From contig CM020513.1 in NCBI GenBank assembly GCA_009823395.1, positions 18,354,501 to 18,418,500 of the forward strand: DNA of 64,000 nucleotides. Direction: 5' to 3'. Position numbers and translations under genes: made by a program. The stretch comes from Thamnaconus septentrionalis (lineage: Eukaryota > Chordata > Actinopteri > Tetraodontiformes > Monacanthidae). Under the pieces are notes generated by a model that worked only from the letters and a program-made list of their open reading frames with translations, was not told where the DNA came from and ran no database searches. Below, in pieces: positions 10,970 to 23,597 of this stretch (positions are counted from its first letter, which is position 1; every line of letters begins with the position of its first letter).

Positions 10970-13900
10970 TTATGGGACGAGCTGGTCTGAGGCCTTGACC
11001 AGAGCGGCAGTGTCACTGTGCAGCAGCTTCGCCTGAGGTCTCCCCGTCTGCGGCAGCGCAGCGTCAGCGTCAGCCTCCTTCCCCGGGGCGGCGTTTTCCT
11101 CCGCCACCTTGTCCAGGGTGTTAACTCGTGACGGCGCCACGTCCAATAAAACGACATCTGTTGCCGCTCCGCCGTCGCCAGCTGCCGCATCTGCAGCAGC
11201 TGGCGCTTTGCCGCCTGTCCTGTTGCCGTCTGAGGCCACCTGCTCGGCCTTCTCCACGTAGAAGAGGATGTAGGCCTTGGCCTTCCGCACCGCGTCCTCG
11301 TTGGTCAGAGTCACCGTGCTGTCGTTGAAGTGGTACCAGTGGCCCTCGTGGATGCCGTATGCTGTGTAATGCCCCGATCCCACTCTGAGAAACGCACAAT
11401 GCAACGACAGTCAGGTCTGGACTAGGGCAGTGCGATTAATCAATTATAAATCGAAATTGGATTTATTAGTCAAGACGATGTTAAAACAAGGAAAATCTTA
11501 AAAATCGACTTTCCTCTCGCATGCTTACAGGCTGTACGCCGAAATGTGAAAGTTTTGCACTGTATTCATTCATTGTTTTTCAAGACGATTAAAAAAAACT
11601 TTTATTTTTAAAGTGATGTTTGGTGAAAGACAGGTAAGGTTGTCACTTTGTTCACAATTTGCGTTCAGTTCTTAAGTTTTCCCTTTATTCCCAAATAAGG
11701 GAACTTCATCTTTGTTTATGGAGAACCTGTTCATTGTCAAGTGAAGTTTGGTGAAAGTGAGGTTAAGATAAAATATTTGAAATAACCATTGTGTTTTGTA
11801 GTTTAACCCCCAAAAAAATCAAAATCAAAAATCGACTTTTCAAGGAGAAAAAAAGGGATTTTATTCTTGTCCAAAATCGCCCAGTCCTAGTCTGAACTGT
11901 AGTCAGACTGGATGGAAACAGATGCAGCAGTGCAACGTCGCCATCTAGAGCCCCAAGGTGGAAGGGGCAGAGGTTTGTGTATAAAAACACGTGTTTTCAA
12001 GGACCCCCACGGCCTTTTTAGCATTTAGTGATGGCATGAATTTTTAATCTGCAGCTGTCTAGGAGGCCCATCAGCCTGACTGGGTCTGAATGGAGCTGAC
12101 AGCCGACAGAGCTGGTCAGCAAATAATGTTTTGTTTATAAAAAGCCCCTGCAGTTAATTTTGCAAACAGCTGCGATAAAAGTGAATCCATGTCAACAATC
12201 AAGAGTCTGTCCTTCGGAATGGGCGCAGCGCAAACTGACAGCACAAGTGCATATTTACTGCCTGAGAATGATTCTGCCTGCACATAGCGTTGGGACAGTA
12301 AGTTATTCTGATCAAATATTAATTACAGCATCTCTGTGTGTAAGCTGAAAAGAAAGAAGCGGCTTCTACTCACCCAGATCCGTGATGCACTACGACTGCA
12401 ACAAGATCGTAGAGACAGCTCTCTGGTAATGAGTTCTCAGGCTGCAAAGATTAAAAAAAAAAAAAAAAAAAACAAGGTAAGCTATTTGTTATTGGATGGT
12501 TAGACAGCCTAATGCAGTGATAACATTAAGTGTCTGTACATGCCTGCAAGTATGACTTACAGAAAAGCAGATGCTTGAAAGTAAAATACAGATTTACCAC
12601 ATTTTGCATGACCGCTTCACCAGCACTCAGGGGTCTCAGATTTATTTTCTAATGTTCTACAACTTTTTTTATTTTTATTTTTTTTAACAAAAACATTTTT
12701 ATCCTGTAGACTCAATTCTGAGTTTTAACATCTTTTTCGAGATAAAGTGTTTTTTATGCTCATGTTATCAATGGCAAAAACATGTTTTTGCAGTTAACCC
12801 AATCACAAGCAGCAGTGGGGGAAAAAAATTGCCAGACGGTTAGTAAATAAACTTTGCAAAACAGCAGCTGCAAAAAACAGGACCTCCTACATGTGCAAGT
12901 AAAAACCACACAGTTTACAGTGCAGCAGTGGCAGCGTACAATTACGTATTTATACATTGTAGGCTTCCCAGATAAGTTCCCTTGTTAAATGTCTGCAAAA
13001 CCGTAATGTGTGGCACGTTTTTGTGGAAAATGACCTTCCAGCCATTGCTGTGTTTTATTGTCTCCAACAAATAATCCCAAATTCATTTCAACTAGTTTGT
13101 GAAAATAGTTGATTGTTGAGCTTTTGGAGTCAGGAGTCAAATGCGGATGCAACTAGGTCACTGGTCAAAGACTGTCTGCATACACTGGTACGTGACTTTG
13201 GATAGTGTGTTTTGAGAACAGGCTGAAACAGTGGCGTGGGGGTGAGCACTGTCGCCTCACAGCGAAAAGGTCACGGGTGAGAAAAACATGCATGAGAGGC
13301 GAATTGGGAACTCTAATTGACCATGGGAGAGCATGCAAGTGTGAATGGTTGCCGTTTGTCTTTAAATGTGCGATAAACTAGCGACGTGTCCAGGGTGTGA
13401 CCCCGCCTGGGCCCAAAGACAGCTGGGATTGGCTCCAGCACCCCCCACCCTCACCCGCGACCCTGAGTGCAGGAGAAGCCGTAATAGAAAATACGCGGAA
13501 GGATAATGTCAGGTCCCACCCAACTGCAGGTAATTACACAGATCTGTCTTGGCCGTCGCGTTGTTGCAGATTAACTTGTGTGGCCCGAGACTCGCGGCTA
13601 TTTTCTGACCAAATTGCAGAACTTAAATTATAAAACTTCAGAATCAGCTTGTCTGAAAAGGCTTGCTATTTTTGAAATTCCACCATCAGCTTTTTTTTCT
13701 CTCGCACTCTCTCTCTCTGTACTGAGCTCACCTCAAGTAAATAACCCCTCATGTCCAGGCCTTTCAGAGGAAATTCCACATAAGTATCCACCTTGTTTCT
13801 CAAAAAGGCCGTCCAGTGGAACCGTTTCAGGTGCAGACACAACACCTACAAATGGGAAGGAAAAAAAGAGAGAAACAGTTGCACCCGGCAGGTTGGTTGG

Positions 13901-16900
13901 TTGTAAAAGGTCCGCGCTATTCTGTTCCCCTACCTTTGGCAGCTTCTGGACCCAGAACTTTTTTGTGGATTTCTGTCGTTTTCTACACTTGTGGCAAAAG
14001 TACAACTCTGTTTCGTCAAGTTCCTCCAGATCGGTGAAGCTTCGTAAACAGTCTTAACGAGAAAACAGAACCATGGAATATTAAATGCTGCAGTTAAATC
14101 AGGCTGAAGGAAAGAGTCGGAACAGGCCAGTGGGGACTCACCACGCAGGGTGCATGTTGGACCGGGTTCCTGGTCTTTACTTCTCTTTTGTCTGAATTGA
14201 CTAGGAATGTCCAATGACAGATCTGAGGGAGAAAGAACCAGAAAACATAACTAGTTAATATATGATAAAACTTTGAAAAACAACATTATTGAAAATTAAA
14301 CTGAATTACCAAGAAAAGGATCAAACTTTCTTGACTCCGTCCCACATATCAGGCAGTTGACTTCGTTCTGGAGTATTCCACCGAAAATGGATGTGACAAC
14401 ACTGGCAGTCCCATTACTGCCAAAAGAGAATGATTACTCAAGAAATGCAAAACAATAAAAAACTTAAATTAGAAGTAAGAAAAAAAATTAAGAAAAATAA
14501 GAATTAAAATAAAAATGTGGGTCACAATGCATTCAACAGTATTGTTTTTGTGGATCATATTCAGGGAATGTTGACAATGCAGACAAAGATTTGACAAAGG
14601 TGAAAGAAACTATGTCCTACACAGCATGGTTAAAGGCTACAAGACCGAAACAAATGCTCACACTTCCTTCACACTACCAGTCATCAACTTTGGAAACTGG
14701 AGGACAGAAAATGCTTACATGCAGCTTTTTCCCTCCGCGGCTGACAGTCTGACGCCACCTGGTGGAGACACAGGGCGCGACGTTCCGTTGCGGCTGCACT
14801 GAAGCTCCCTGTGGAGGTGGTCCAGCAGGTAACGCATGAACTCGTGGGCATCCTGCTGCTGATACCCTCTGGAGAACCACACATGTTGTCAGTATAATTC
14901 ACACACTTTTTCATGCTGCATTTTTCAGCATCCCTTGTCAACTTTAAGATTATGCTGTGAAGCACAGTGACAAATTAAAAAAAAAAGTTTACTATTCATT
15001 TAGCATTGAGCAAAAGTAAAAACTATTTAACAACACCGGCATACCTGAAACTTGGCATGATTTTCCAGATGGCATAAAACAAGGAGTCTGGACTGAAGGC
15101 AGTCTGGCTGCCTTGCCAAAGGGAACAAAGGGTTTTCCTGAACTCCTCCACTAACGACCTGTTGAAAACAAGGAGGCTCTGTTACCACATGGCATATCCC
15201 AAGTCACTTGAATGAGGAAAAAGGGTTCACAAAAGATACCAGCTTTTACGCTGATACACAGTTATAGTATTTCTTCTGGATTGACTCTAACAGCCAAATA
15301 CTACGTGTTGCTCAAAATTATTCACCAACTCATTAAAACACAAAAGATTGCACATTTTGCAGAATTCACCTCCCAATGCCATGCAACACTATCTCGTCAA
15401 TAGACATCATCCTTATTTGAGACGTCAAGAGTGTCATAGTATTAAGTATTCACAAAAAGTTTGGGATAGCCCTGTGATAAAAATTCAGAAAGCAGATAAA
15501 ATGCAACATAACCTTTACAGGTGAACTTACATTGATGTTTTTTAAACTTTGGATGTCCAAATGTTTGATGTTTCACTGCCTATTGCATAACATGCTGCTC
15601 TCCAACAAGGCGATTAACCACACAAATCACAAACACAAGCGTGTGATCCATGAACGATGGCCGCTAAATGTTTTGGTTCAAGGACAGTTTGTGTTTAAAC
15701 AGGCCTCTTCATCGTACTGGTTCGCATTTTGACGTCATGAGACCAAGACAAGGCCGAGAAAAAAGGTCACAAGTTATCAGAGACACTGACTATTTTTGTT
15801 GCGCGCTACCGCTCCTGATGTCAGCTTATGCTTCAGTTAATCATTTGAGATGAAGAAATGACCCACTGTCGCTTGTTTATATCACTGTGGCACAAACTTG
15901 TTACATTACCATAAATGTCAGTTTAATATTCCTAAATTTTAGTGAGTAGTTTTCTTATATATTCTATTGTATCTGCTAATACAGAAATATTTTCTTAAGT
16001 GTGTATGTGTGTAAGTGTCAGTAGCAGCATGTGTTAAACACGCTGCTGCATCCCTGTTCAAACTAAACTACACTACAGCCAGTCCCATTATGAACATCCA
16101 GAGAGAACATTTTGATTCATAAAGTGCCAAATTATGTAAAATGAGTTCTTGCAGGGAGTAACTTTAGAAAAAATGCACACAGCCCACAGACCCCCCTCCT
16201 CCAGAAGAGGACCTTACACACTGTTGTCCCCTTGGCTACGGGTGTGGTACATCCTTCTTCCTGCCGTCTTACCACTGCGCAGAGACACGGCAGGCAGCTC
16301 CTTGAAATAACAGCTGAACTCCTCAATGTTGCTGCAAACACAAGAAGAGGACATTTTAATCATCAGCATGTTTCACAAAGTATTTTGCAAAATGTAAAAA
16401 CGTGAATAAAAGAAATAAAGTACTACATAAGTAAGGAATTCTGGAGCTTAACATGAAGCGATGCGATGTTGACTTCAAAGGTCACACTTTTGCATTAACT
16501 GTACAACAAACTTCTTGAACTGAGGCTGAAAAAGACACGGGCGATGTTTCATGTGTCACAAAAAGAATAATACTAGTTTTGTAAACAACGTGGGCGTCAA
16601 ACTTCAAACAACACTACTGGAGCGCTCCCTGCTGGCCAAGCTGCTTAACTACATAATTTCTGACAATCGAAGCATTTCCTGTGCACTCGTTAATGTATAT
16701 CTCGCTAAGAAGTAAAAAGAAATGTAGATTCAGAAATGTCTGGGAGACGCAGTTGATAACTAGGTGACAATTCTTGGTTTCCTACTTAAACCCCAGACAC
16801 AAAGTAAGAGCTAGCTTCATAAATAGCCCAAACCTGTGAGTGCAAGTGTGTGTGTGTGTGTGTGTAATAGTAGTTAAAGTGGATACTTCCACAAACAAAC

Positions 16901-18890
16901 AAAAATTACTTAAAAGTATTTATGAGTTTATGATGCAGTCATTGCTTCAACATGTAAATGATATCTGGGGCATCTCCTGCATTGACAAGAGATTTATTTA
17001 TAGTCTTGAAGGTAATGACTGATCACAAATTCTGAAGCACCAGCAGTAGGATAACATTTTCCGGCAAGGTAACAAGATTTCACCAGGTCACCTCAAAGGA
17101 CCAAATGAAATATGTGATAGCTGGAAAAATCTGTCCTTTAACTGAGCCTGTATCCAGGCAGCCTGTATAATTCCCCTGACTGTGCCCCAGACTGTATTAA
17201 AAACGGATGACTGCTCATGGGGCCCTGGATCTACGAGCAAAGTTACTGTTACTGCTGCAAACCCTGTTAACGACCCAATTTGTACAGCAAACCCAAACCT
17301 GAGGGACTGCAGAATAGCGTTCATGAAGCATGTGTTGCCTAAATTCCGAAGGCCTGTCGCACCTGATGTCGTTCCATCCTGAAACAGAAGAGGCATATGG
17401 ACATCAAAAATGCACTATTTGTGTGCTTCAATTTCAAAAGTGGTTTAGCTGTGTTTTGAACTCAGACATAATTGTAAAGCCAGTTCGACTTCTATGACAG
17501 ACAACTATATGAATTTACTTTTAAATGCTTACATTGTCTTTTAACAACTTGCTATCCGGAGTGAGATTTTCCTGCAGCTTTCGTTTCCGCTGTCTGTCTC
17601 CGATCAGGGCTGAGCTGTTAGAGAAGGAAATCATCAGCCCTGTTGTGGTCCATTTACAGCAAATGCTGTATGCAAATAGTTTAACCTTTTACGCACAAAA
17701 CTGTGTAAGCACAGACATCCAAGCCCAAAGGCATTAATTAACAAGACAAGATTAAGAAACTTTCATGCTTGAGTTTTGCACTTACTTTTCTAAACTCTGG
17801 AGATGCTCCCTCACCTTCTGCACATGTCCAAGTTTGGTATCATTTACAATAAAGTCATCACACCTGTAACTATATAATGGACATTAATCAAATCAAATCT
17901 CAAGTGTTGACACAACAGAAGCAACCAAATATTTAACTCTTGTGCTTTCGATGCAACCATAAGTACGTCAATCTGTAGATGCGGCTATTGTGGCGACGTA
18001 CCAGAACACACTGTAGTTGCTGCAGTCCATACAGACAGAATGAGGGTGTCTCTCCTTCTCTGGCTTCTCACACCTTTTCTGACAAAATCCCGCCACCTGG
18101 TTCTCCTCATAATGTTTCTTTGCGTGGCCATTGACATATCTGTGGGCATGAAGTCACTTGAGAAACCTGCTGCGTCACGCAGCGACTAGGAGAAAGACAA
18201 AAAGGTCAGACATCCACGTACCTTCCACAATGGACCAGCATACAGGTAAGGCAAACCCATGGACTTTTATTGGACCGACAAACTGTGGATGAAAAAGTTG
18301 TTTAAATTCAGAGAGAGATTGTCCAAATCACAACACAGCCTGGGCATCAATCAGTCTTGTCTGGTCTGGCCATTAGTGAAATAAGCATGAAATGCCACTG
18401 AATTTTATCGCAGATTATTTGTAAACAACAAAGAAGAAGAATAGGTAAATAGGGTAAGCTACAACTGCAACTTTGCTCTAATTGTAGCATGAGTCAATAT
18501 TTCGTGTATTAGTAATTCATTGTTGTACGTATGGAAGCATCGGCTACACAAACAGACAGCCAGATAGACTTTATTGATTCCAAATAGGGAAACTACACTA
18601 CAACAAATTAACTATACAATAGTTAAAAACTACACAGTGGTTATTTAGCTGTATGTTATTAATATTCACACGGCAGAATCGACGCCGGATTAAAAAGAAA
18701 AATCGCATAGAGCAGCAATCAACAACTGGCTTGATCAATCTCTCCGCTATCGGCGGCGGCAAGAACATCGCTGGATGGAGCCGGGAGACAAACACCTACC
18801 GTTGCAGCACCAGGAGGAAGGGCTACCATTAGGGAACCGGGAGGAATCCAAAGAACCGCTTACGCTTGTGTTCAGATGAGAGCACTCCAT
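10970..18890 (-). CDS. usp3: USP3, ubiquitin-specific protease 3
   Basis: Fifteen coding exons, minus strand: 18800-18890, 18222-18282, 18002-18139, 17786-17869, 17533-17614, 17299-17378, 16218-16331, 15045-15158, 14719-14868, 14310-14416, 14142-14222, 13934-14052, 13732-13845, 12374-12441, 10970-11384. All phases agree and give 605 aa. The protein starts MECSHLN. Residues 1-125 form a ZnF-UBP ubiquitin-binding finger (CxxC/H pattern with CNVCRSNKSPW, CLTC, HCGRYVNGHAKKHY, CMDC, CYRCDDF). The peptidase domain has the Cys box GLRNLGNTCFMN (nucleophile C169), a QQQDAHEFMRYLLDH box, paired CxxC zinc ligands (CLIC, CHKC) and the His box GSGHYTAY (H473) with HFNDS. The family removes ubiquitin from histones H2A/H2B and other nuclear proteins in DNA-damage signalling. 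The tail after FYVE (about 85 aa, Ala/Asp-rich) is much longer than in human USP3 (520 aa). For exon 4 the acceptor TATATAG is chosen because it restores FCYRCDDF. Confidence 0.96.
11423..11889. mobile_element. Non-autonomous hAT-like element with 8-bp target duplication
   Basis: The 467-bp stretch lies in the last usp3 intron. It starts TAGGGCAGTGCGATTAAT and ends with the imperfect inverse AATCGCCCAGTCCTA. It is flanked by GTCTGGAC (11415-11422) and GTCTGAAC (11890-11897), an 8-bp duplication with one mismatch. That duplication length and the TAGGGC-type ends fit hAT elements. There is no transposase frame, so it would have been moved by an enzyme made elsewhere. Confidence 0.72.
13230..13508 (+). 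repeat. Degenerate common teleost interspersed repeat (SINE/LINE-tail type)
   Basis: The phrases GTGAGCACTGTCGCCTCACAG, GGCGAATTGGGAACTCTAATTG, GTGTCCAGGGTGTGACCCCGCC and CAGCTGGGATTGGCTCCAGC match in order a repeat that is very common in fish genomes. Both the tRNA-like start and the GGATAA-type end are eroded. It lies in the intron between usp3 exons 13 and 14. Confidence 0.75.
18560..18600. repeat. LINE 3'-tail-like fragment
   Basis: AGATAGACTTTATTGATTCC followed by AAATAGGGAAACTACAC resembles the terminal motif (ACTTTATTGATCCCCAA..GGGAAAT) of fish non-LTR retrotransposons. It is a short remnant in usp3 intron 1. Assignment to a family is not possible by eye. Confidence 0.4.
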
Positions 18891-20697
18891 CAGTGTTCAA
18901 TTGTGAGCGAGTGGGCTAATGTTAGCCACAGCTGCGACAACAATGGTGCGAAGAACCAGTCAGCTAACGACTGAGAGCCAATTTAACTACACAAACTAGC
19001 TCGCTAGCGTTAGCAGAGCAACTACTTCTGGTAGCGGCGCACGTTTTCCTGGATTTGGTAACACGCCCGATAGCTCATGTATTTCCTGCTTGACTTTAAG
19101 CTCCGGCCAGTGTTTGGGTAAAACAAAACAAACAAAAAATTAAACGCGGCGCTGCTTCGACGACAACATGTTGTGATTTAAAAATAGTAACGTTGTCTTT
19201 GGTGTGTGGGGAGCTAACGTTTGCCACAAACAAATGGAAATAACTTGAGGAAGTGACGTTACGCCTGCCGCCAGCCCGGTTGGCTGGGCCGTCTCTCGAA
19301 CGTGAAACAAAAAAAAAAAGGAAGATTACACCGACTGCTCCGTGCGTGTGATGTTGTTGTACACCCTGAATATTTACCAGGTAGTTTTTTGCGCTATTGT
19401 CTTTGAAAAAGACGGCCACGCGTCGCGCTCTGCGTCTCTCTCGGTATGAATGATGCCCCAACTTCAAACCAAACAACTCGCGTGCCACGCAAATAATCTC
19501 TGGTTCGCTTCACACCAAACGGGTTTTCGCGGTTTGTGTTTAGGTGCGTCGTCCAAGATGTCTGAGACATCTATGTGGCCAGATTAATTTGCTTGTGGTT
19601 AATGGAAAACACATCGGAAACGTTTAAAAATTAATTTAATGTCCTCAAAAACGGTGCTGTCACTGTTCCATTAAAACGATTAACCTTTTCACGTGTTATT
19701 TTCTTTTTAACCTTTACTCATTTCAAGTTACTCCTCCTGAATAATATTTTTTCCTGACCGTTGCTTTACCTTATGAAGCAAGTCCAAGACTATGTGATTG
19801 ATTGAAAAATATAGTCATTTGTATCACAATAGACCTTTATTTATTTTTTTCCCAAATGAAGGGATTTTTTAAAAACATGGTTTGAAAAAGAGTTACAGTT
19901 TTCCAAATCCCAATATCTAGACAGAGGTTGGCATTAACTCTGAAACTACTCAAACTCTATGTTACAAAATCTCCCTCAGAAGACACCTTGTTGTATTCTC
20001 TAAAAACATGAGTGCCTGGGTATTTGATGATTGGCAAAACAAGACAGCATTACAACTACTAATTTTTTTTAAATAATAAACAAAACATCCTGTCATTGTG
20101 CAAAACTGCTTTGATTTTTATCTTGACATGCAAACAAAGACAGTGTATGTTTTTCACCAGACATTTAGTCAGGCAATGTTTTTGACAATCTTATTTTTAG
20201 ATCTCTGCAGGCTAAATTAAAGTTTCCAAATGCTAAGCCGGCAAACAAAACTTGCAGTGTGCAGTCAAATAGAGCCAAAATTATCACTTTTGACAACCAA
20301 AATAAAAAAAAACATCGTTTGACATAGTAAGTGTTGATTTTATAAAAAAAAAAAAAAAAAAAGAGTATGAAACATACAGTCTGCGAGCCTAGAACAACAG
20401 CAACAAAAATAATCAGTTATTAACTATTTATTTCAATTATCTCTATGTCCAATGAAAAAATATTTTTTCAAAATAGTCAGAATATTATAAATGATTGCAG
20501 GGTACAGAAAATAATAGAAACTTTGCACAAAAACAGAAGAAATATGTTTTTTTAAAAATAAAAAGAAATGTCATAGTGTTGTTGCTGATCATAAATGTGG
20601 AATTCACGTGTTATTTTTGGTATTAAGGCTGCATGCACTTTAACAAAACAATATGCTGGTAAAGACTAGGAATGTTGCCAACGAGGTGTCATCATTC
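18891..20697. other. usp3 promoter region and 3' flank of the Kunitz gene
   Basis: The first 600 bases are comparatively GC-rich with several CpGs, as expected for the promoter and 5' UTR of the housekeeping gene usp3. No TATA box is obvious. The open frame at 19096-19488 (minus) is upstream of the usp3 ATG and matches nothing I know. The rest is AT-rich, with A/T runs (for example 20342-20361), and includes the Kunitz gene 3' UTR. Confidence 0.5.
20427..20432 (-). terminator. Possible poly(A) signal of the Kunitz gene
   Basis: TTTATT on the plus strand is AATAAA on the minus strand, about 270 nt beyond the stop codon at 20698. The surrounding DNA is AT-rich, so other signals are possible. 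Confidence 0.35.
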
Positions 20698-23541
20698 TCA
20701 TGACATCTCAATCCCCTGATCCGTGAGTGGGGCCTCAGTCTTGTCCCGTTTGCCTTTCGTTTTCTTGGATTTCTTCTTCCTATGAAAGGACAGAATGATT
20801 TTGTTGAACAAAAAATCTCCCACTTTTACTGATGTGGTTTAATTTTTAAAGACACAAATAATTCTCTCACTTTGACTGAACTGTCAGGACAATCAGAGTT
20901 GCCAGGACACCAACAAGAACAACACTGAGCACACCAGCAATAATTGCGCCTGTGAAAAAAGAAAAAAAACATTCTGTGAATTTTTTTCTTAAAGTATGAA
21001 TTCTGACATAGGGTTTAAGAATCAGTTTGTAAAACTGCATGTATTGACAGAAAAGGAGCAAAATTTGTTTGTAACTGTAAATAAAGACACAGAATATAAT
21101 TGAAAAGTGCATTTTGTTTGTTATAGAGTGATTGGTAAATAACATGTTTACTGACCAACATTTGTGTCTGAGTCGTCGTCTTCGGGACTGTCACCTAAAT
21201 CTTCCCAGCAAAACATTTGACACAAACATGTTAAAGAAACATCATCAACAAAAAAAACTCGACATCCCTTTGATCTAAATCAAAATCAAAATTTCAATTT
21301 TTTTTTTCACATTTTAGAACATCTCATCATCAGCATCATTAATGTCAAGAAAATTCTGTACTTACTCCGCCCTTCCCTTGTAACCCCATTACATGTGGCG
21401 ATGCAGAGCTGAGGCGTGAGAAATCTGTTTCCGTTTCCACCACATCCAGTGAAAAAGAACTTGTGGCATTTTTCATGAACGGCATCATAGTAGTACCTCA
21501 AATAGTGGCCCTTGCACACGCCTGTAGTTCTTACGAGAAGACAAGCGTTCTGCTCTGCAAACAAAAAGAATGTGTCACTTCACCATCCTTACAAGTTTTC
21601 ATTTTTCGATACTATAATATGAAAAGAAAACTACAACTATTACAAAACTATTATTTTGGAGGCTCAGACCTGCTGTTCTGATCCGGTATATTTCTAGACC
21701 AGTGTTGTTGTTTTTGCAACAATGTCCTAACCATAACCATAAGTTCATTGTAATTTGTAAATAAGCTTTAAAAGTGTAACTTCTTTGACAAAAAGAGGTA
21801 TTTGGGTGAAATGTTGCTGTATTTTCTGTCGCCCAGGAGGTTGTCTTTGTGTTTAAGGAACAGTCTGTAATTTGACCACTAGGTGGAGTATTCTCTCCCT
21901 ACTGCGGCAGATACATCCGTCCAACAACCTCTTTGCAAGTAAAGCGAACTATGTACTGTTACACAGTGTCTGTTAAAAAAAATAATAATAAATAATAATA
22001 AAAAAAACTTACACTGTACATTTTATTGATTTCCTAATGAGTACACTCCTTGACATATGTAATTCAAGTATCTGTCCATACAAGTAACTACTGGAGCACA
22101 TTTCAGAGAGAGGAGGCTTTAGTGGTAGTGCAGTGTTTCCTTTAATGGCCCATAGGGTCATAAAACTACCACATTAGTCATTGCATGTTCCAAAGTCCCC
22201 AGAAACACCCAGGAAGTATCCGCTCTTTGTTACATGACTTTTCACCATTATACACAGTGTTCATGATTGATCAGTTTTCACTTTAGGCATTATGGATTAA
22301 TCATGTCCTCTTACCATTTCTGGGGTACACGTTGTCCACGTTGGCTGAGCAGTTTCTCATGCAATCTTTCTCCAATGCAAAACGATTTTCATTTCCTCCC
22401 TGGCCAGTGTATTTGAAAGGGATGCACCGATCCTCAGTGGGATTGTAATAAAGACGCATTTGAGGGTCGGAGCCGTCACCCTCTTCAGGCTGCATTGTGC
22501 AGAAATCTGTAAAGAGATAAAAAAAAATAAAAAAAAGTAATAATAAGATGTATTATTTTCCCTTTTTAAATGATGATTTTTATTTTTTTTTGCATTAAAT
22601 TAATTTATGGTGTTTGTTAGCCTATTTTTTTTTTTTTGGTCAAATTTGTCATTGAATATAAAGTATCATGATCATTTTGAGCTGCCGCAAAAAAGTTTGC
22701 GTTCAAGTAGGAAATGTCTTCGCATAATGTTTAACTAGAGACCTGGTCTGTCTTTTTATGGCAGCAATTAAAGTCACCATTGCGGTACACTTCTACTTCC
22801 AACGGTTTCTCTCAGAACAAACTTCTGCCATTTGCACTTTTGGCGGGAAACCTCTTTTCCTGTGGACCTCCACATCAGTACAGATCTTTGTTGCTACTCC
22901 TTCTTATTTTCAGTCAGAAATAACCTAGGTGTTTAAATACTTTTTTAATTTTAAATAATTACTGAGGAAACAAATCAGCTCAGTCTGGTCAGCTTAGAGC
23001 TATTACAAACACTGTGTAAGAACATTTTTATCAGAGCAAAAAAAAAATTACAAAATTATTAGTTAAGTTTTTTATTTTGTATTTCTATGTCTTACTGCTA
23101 CCATAGCAACAATATATGAGAAGGCCTCTCACTGTCTGGGCGGAGGCCATTCAATTCTCAAAACTCCACCCGCCATTTTGTGACGCACAGAGTGAAGGTG
23201 AAACGTTATCTCCTTGATTGAGTTTCATTGAAACTACAACCCTATGCTTCAACGGAAAACACTGGCACACACAACACGCAAAAGTAATATGTCACAATAT
23301 TATTTGTGGTACTTTTAAAAACACAGAATACTAAGTGCTACTGTATTATGTATGGCCCATGCGCAAATAGTTTACCATATTTTGAGAGCTAATTCCATAG
23401 TCGCTAGACACTTTGATTACAACTGTAGTTCGACGACAAATAAAGAATTTCAAAACAAAACAAAACTGGTGTACCTGGAATTTCTGAAAGGCTGAAGTGA
23501 AGAGCCGAAAAAACAATCCCCAATAAGAGCAGGTGCTTCAT
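20698..23541 (-). CDS. Two-Kunitz-domain type I membrane protein (serine protease inhibitor-like)
   Basis: Six exons, minus strand: 23475-23541, 22315-22506, 21366-21554, 21156-21194, 20871-20949, 20698-20779. All phases match and give 215 aa. The order is: signal peptide MKHLLLLGIVFSALHFSLS; Kunitz domain 1 (C25, C50, C71, C75); Kunitz domain 2 (C91, C100, C116, C124, C137, C141); an acidic stalk SPEDDDSD; a membrane helix (about 163-186); and a lysine-rich cytoplasmic tail KKKKSKKTKGKRDK. Domain 2 has canonical spacing and a lysine just after its second Cys (P1 position), which suggests a trypsin-like target. Domain 1 keeps the spacing but has G34 and Q58 where the second and fourth Cys should be. 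The layout recalls SPINT2/HAI-2, but the protein is shorter and I do not assign orthology. It is head-to-head with ca12, 2.2 kb apart. In human I know of no such gene between USP3 and CA12. Confidence 0.88.
21850..21990. repeat. Possible fragment of a short inverted-repeat element
   Basis: AAGGAACAGTCTGTAATTTGACC and the following CACTAGGTGGAG-type stretch resemble the ends of dispersed fish elements that begin AAAGGTCCAGTGTGTAA. It lies in a Kunitz-gene intron. No matching far end was found, so this is tentative. Confidence 0.3.
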
Positions 23542-23588
23542 CTTGCTGCTTGTCTCTGTGCCGTCTTTTCCGGACTGAGGAAAGACTG

Positions 23589-23597
23589 TTATATATA
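23589..23597 (-). promoter_or_regulatory. TATA box of the Kunitz gene
   Basis: TATATATAA on the minus strand lies 48 nt upstream of the ATG at 23541. That leaves room for transcription to start near 23565 and a short 5' UTR. Confidence 0.6.

Noticed and set aside
17786..17863. Alternative acceptor GTTACAG for usp3 exon 4
   Set aside because: It gives FWCDDF, two residues short. The acceptor TATATAG six bases earlier gives FCYRCDDF and keeps the zinc-finger cysteine.
19096..19488. 130-aa open frame upstream of usp3
   Set aside because: It lies in the CpG-rich promoter region, has no start context or family match, and is not needed for any gene.
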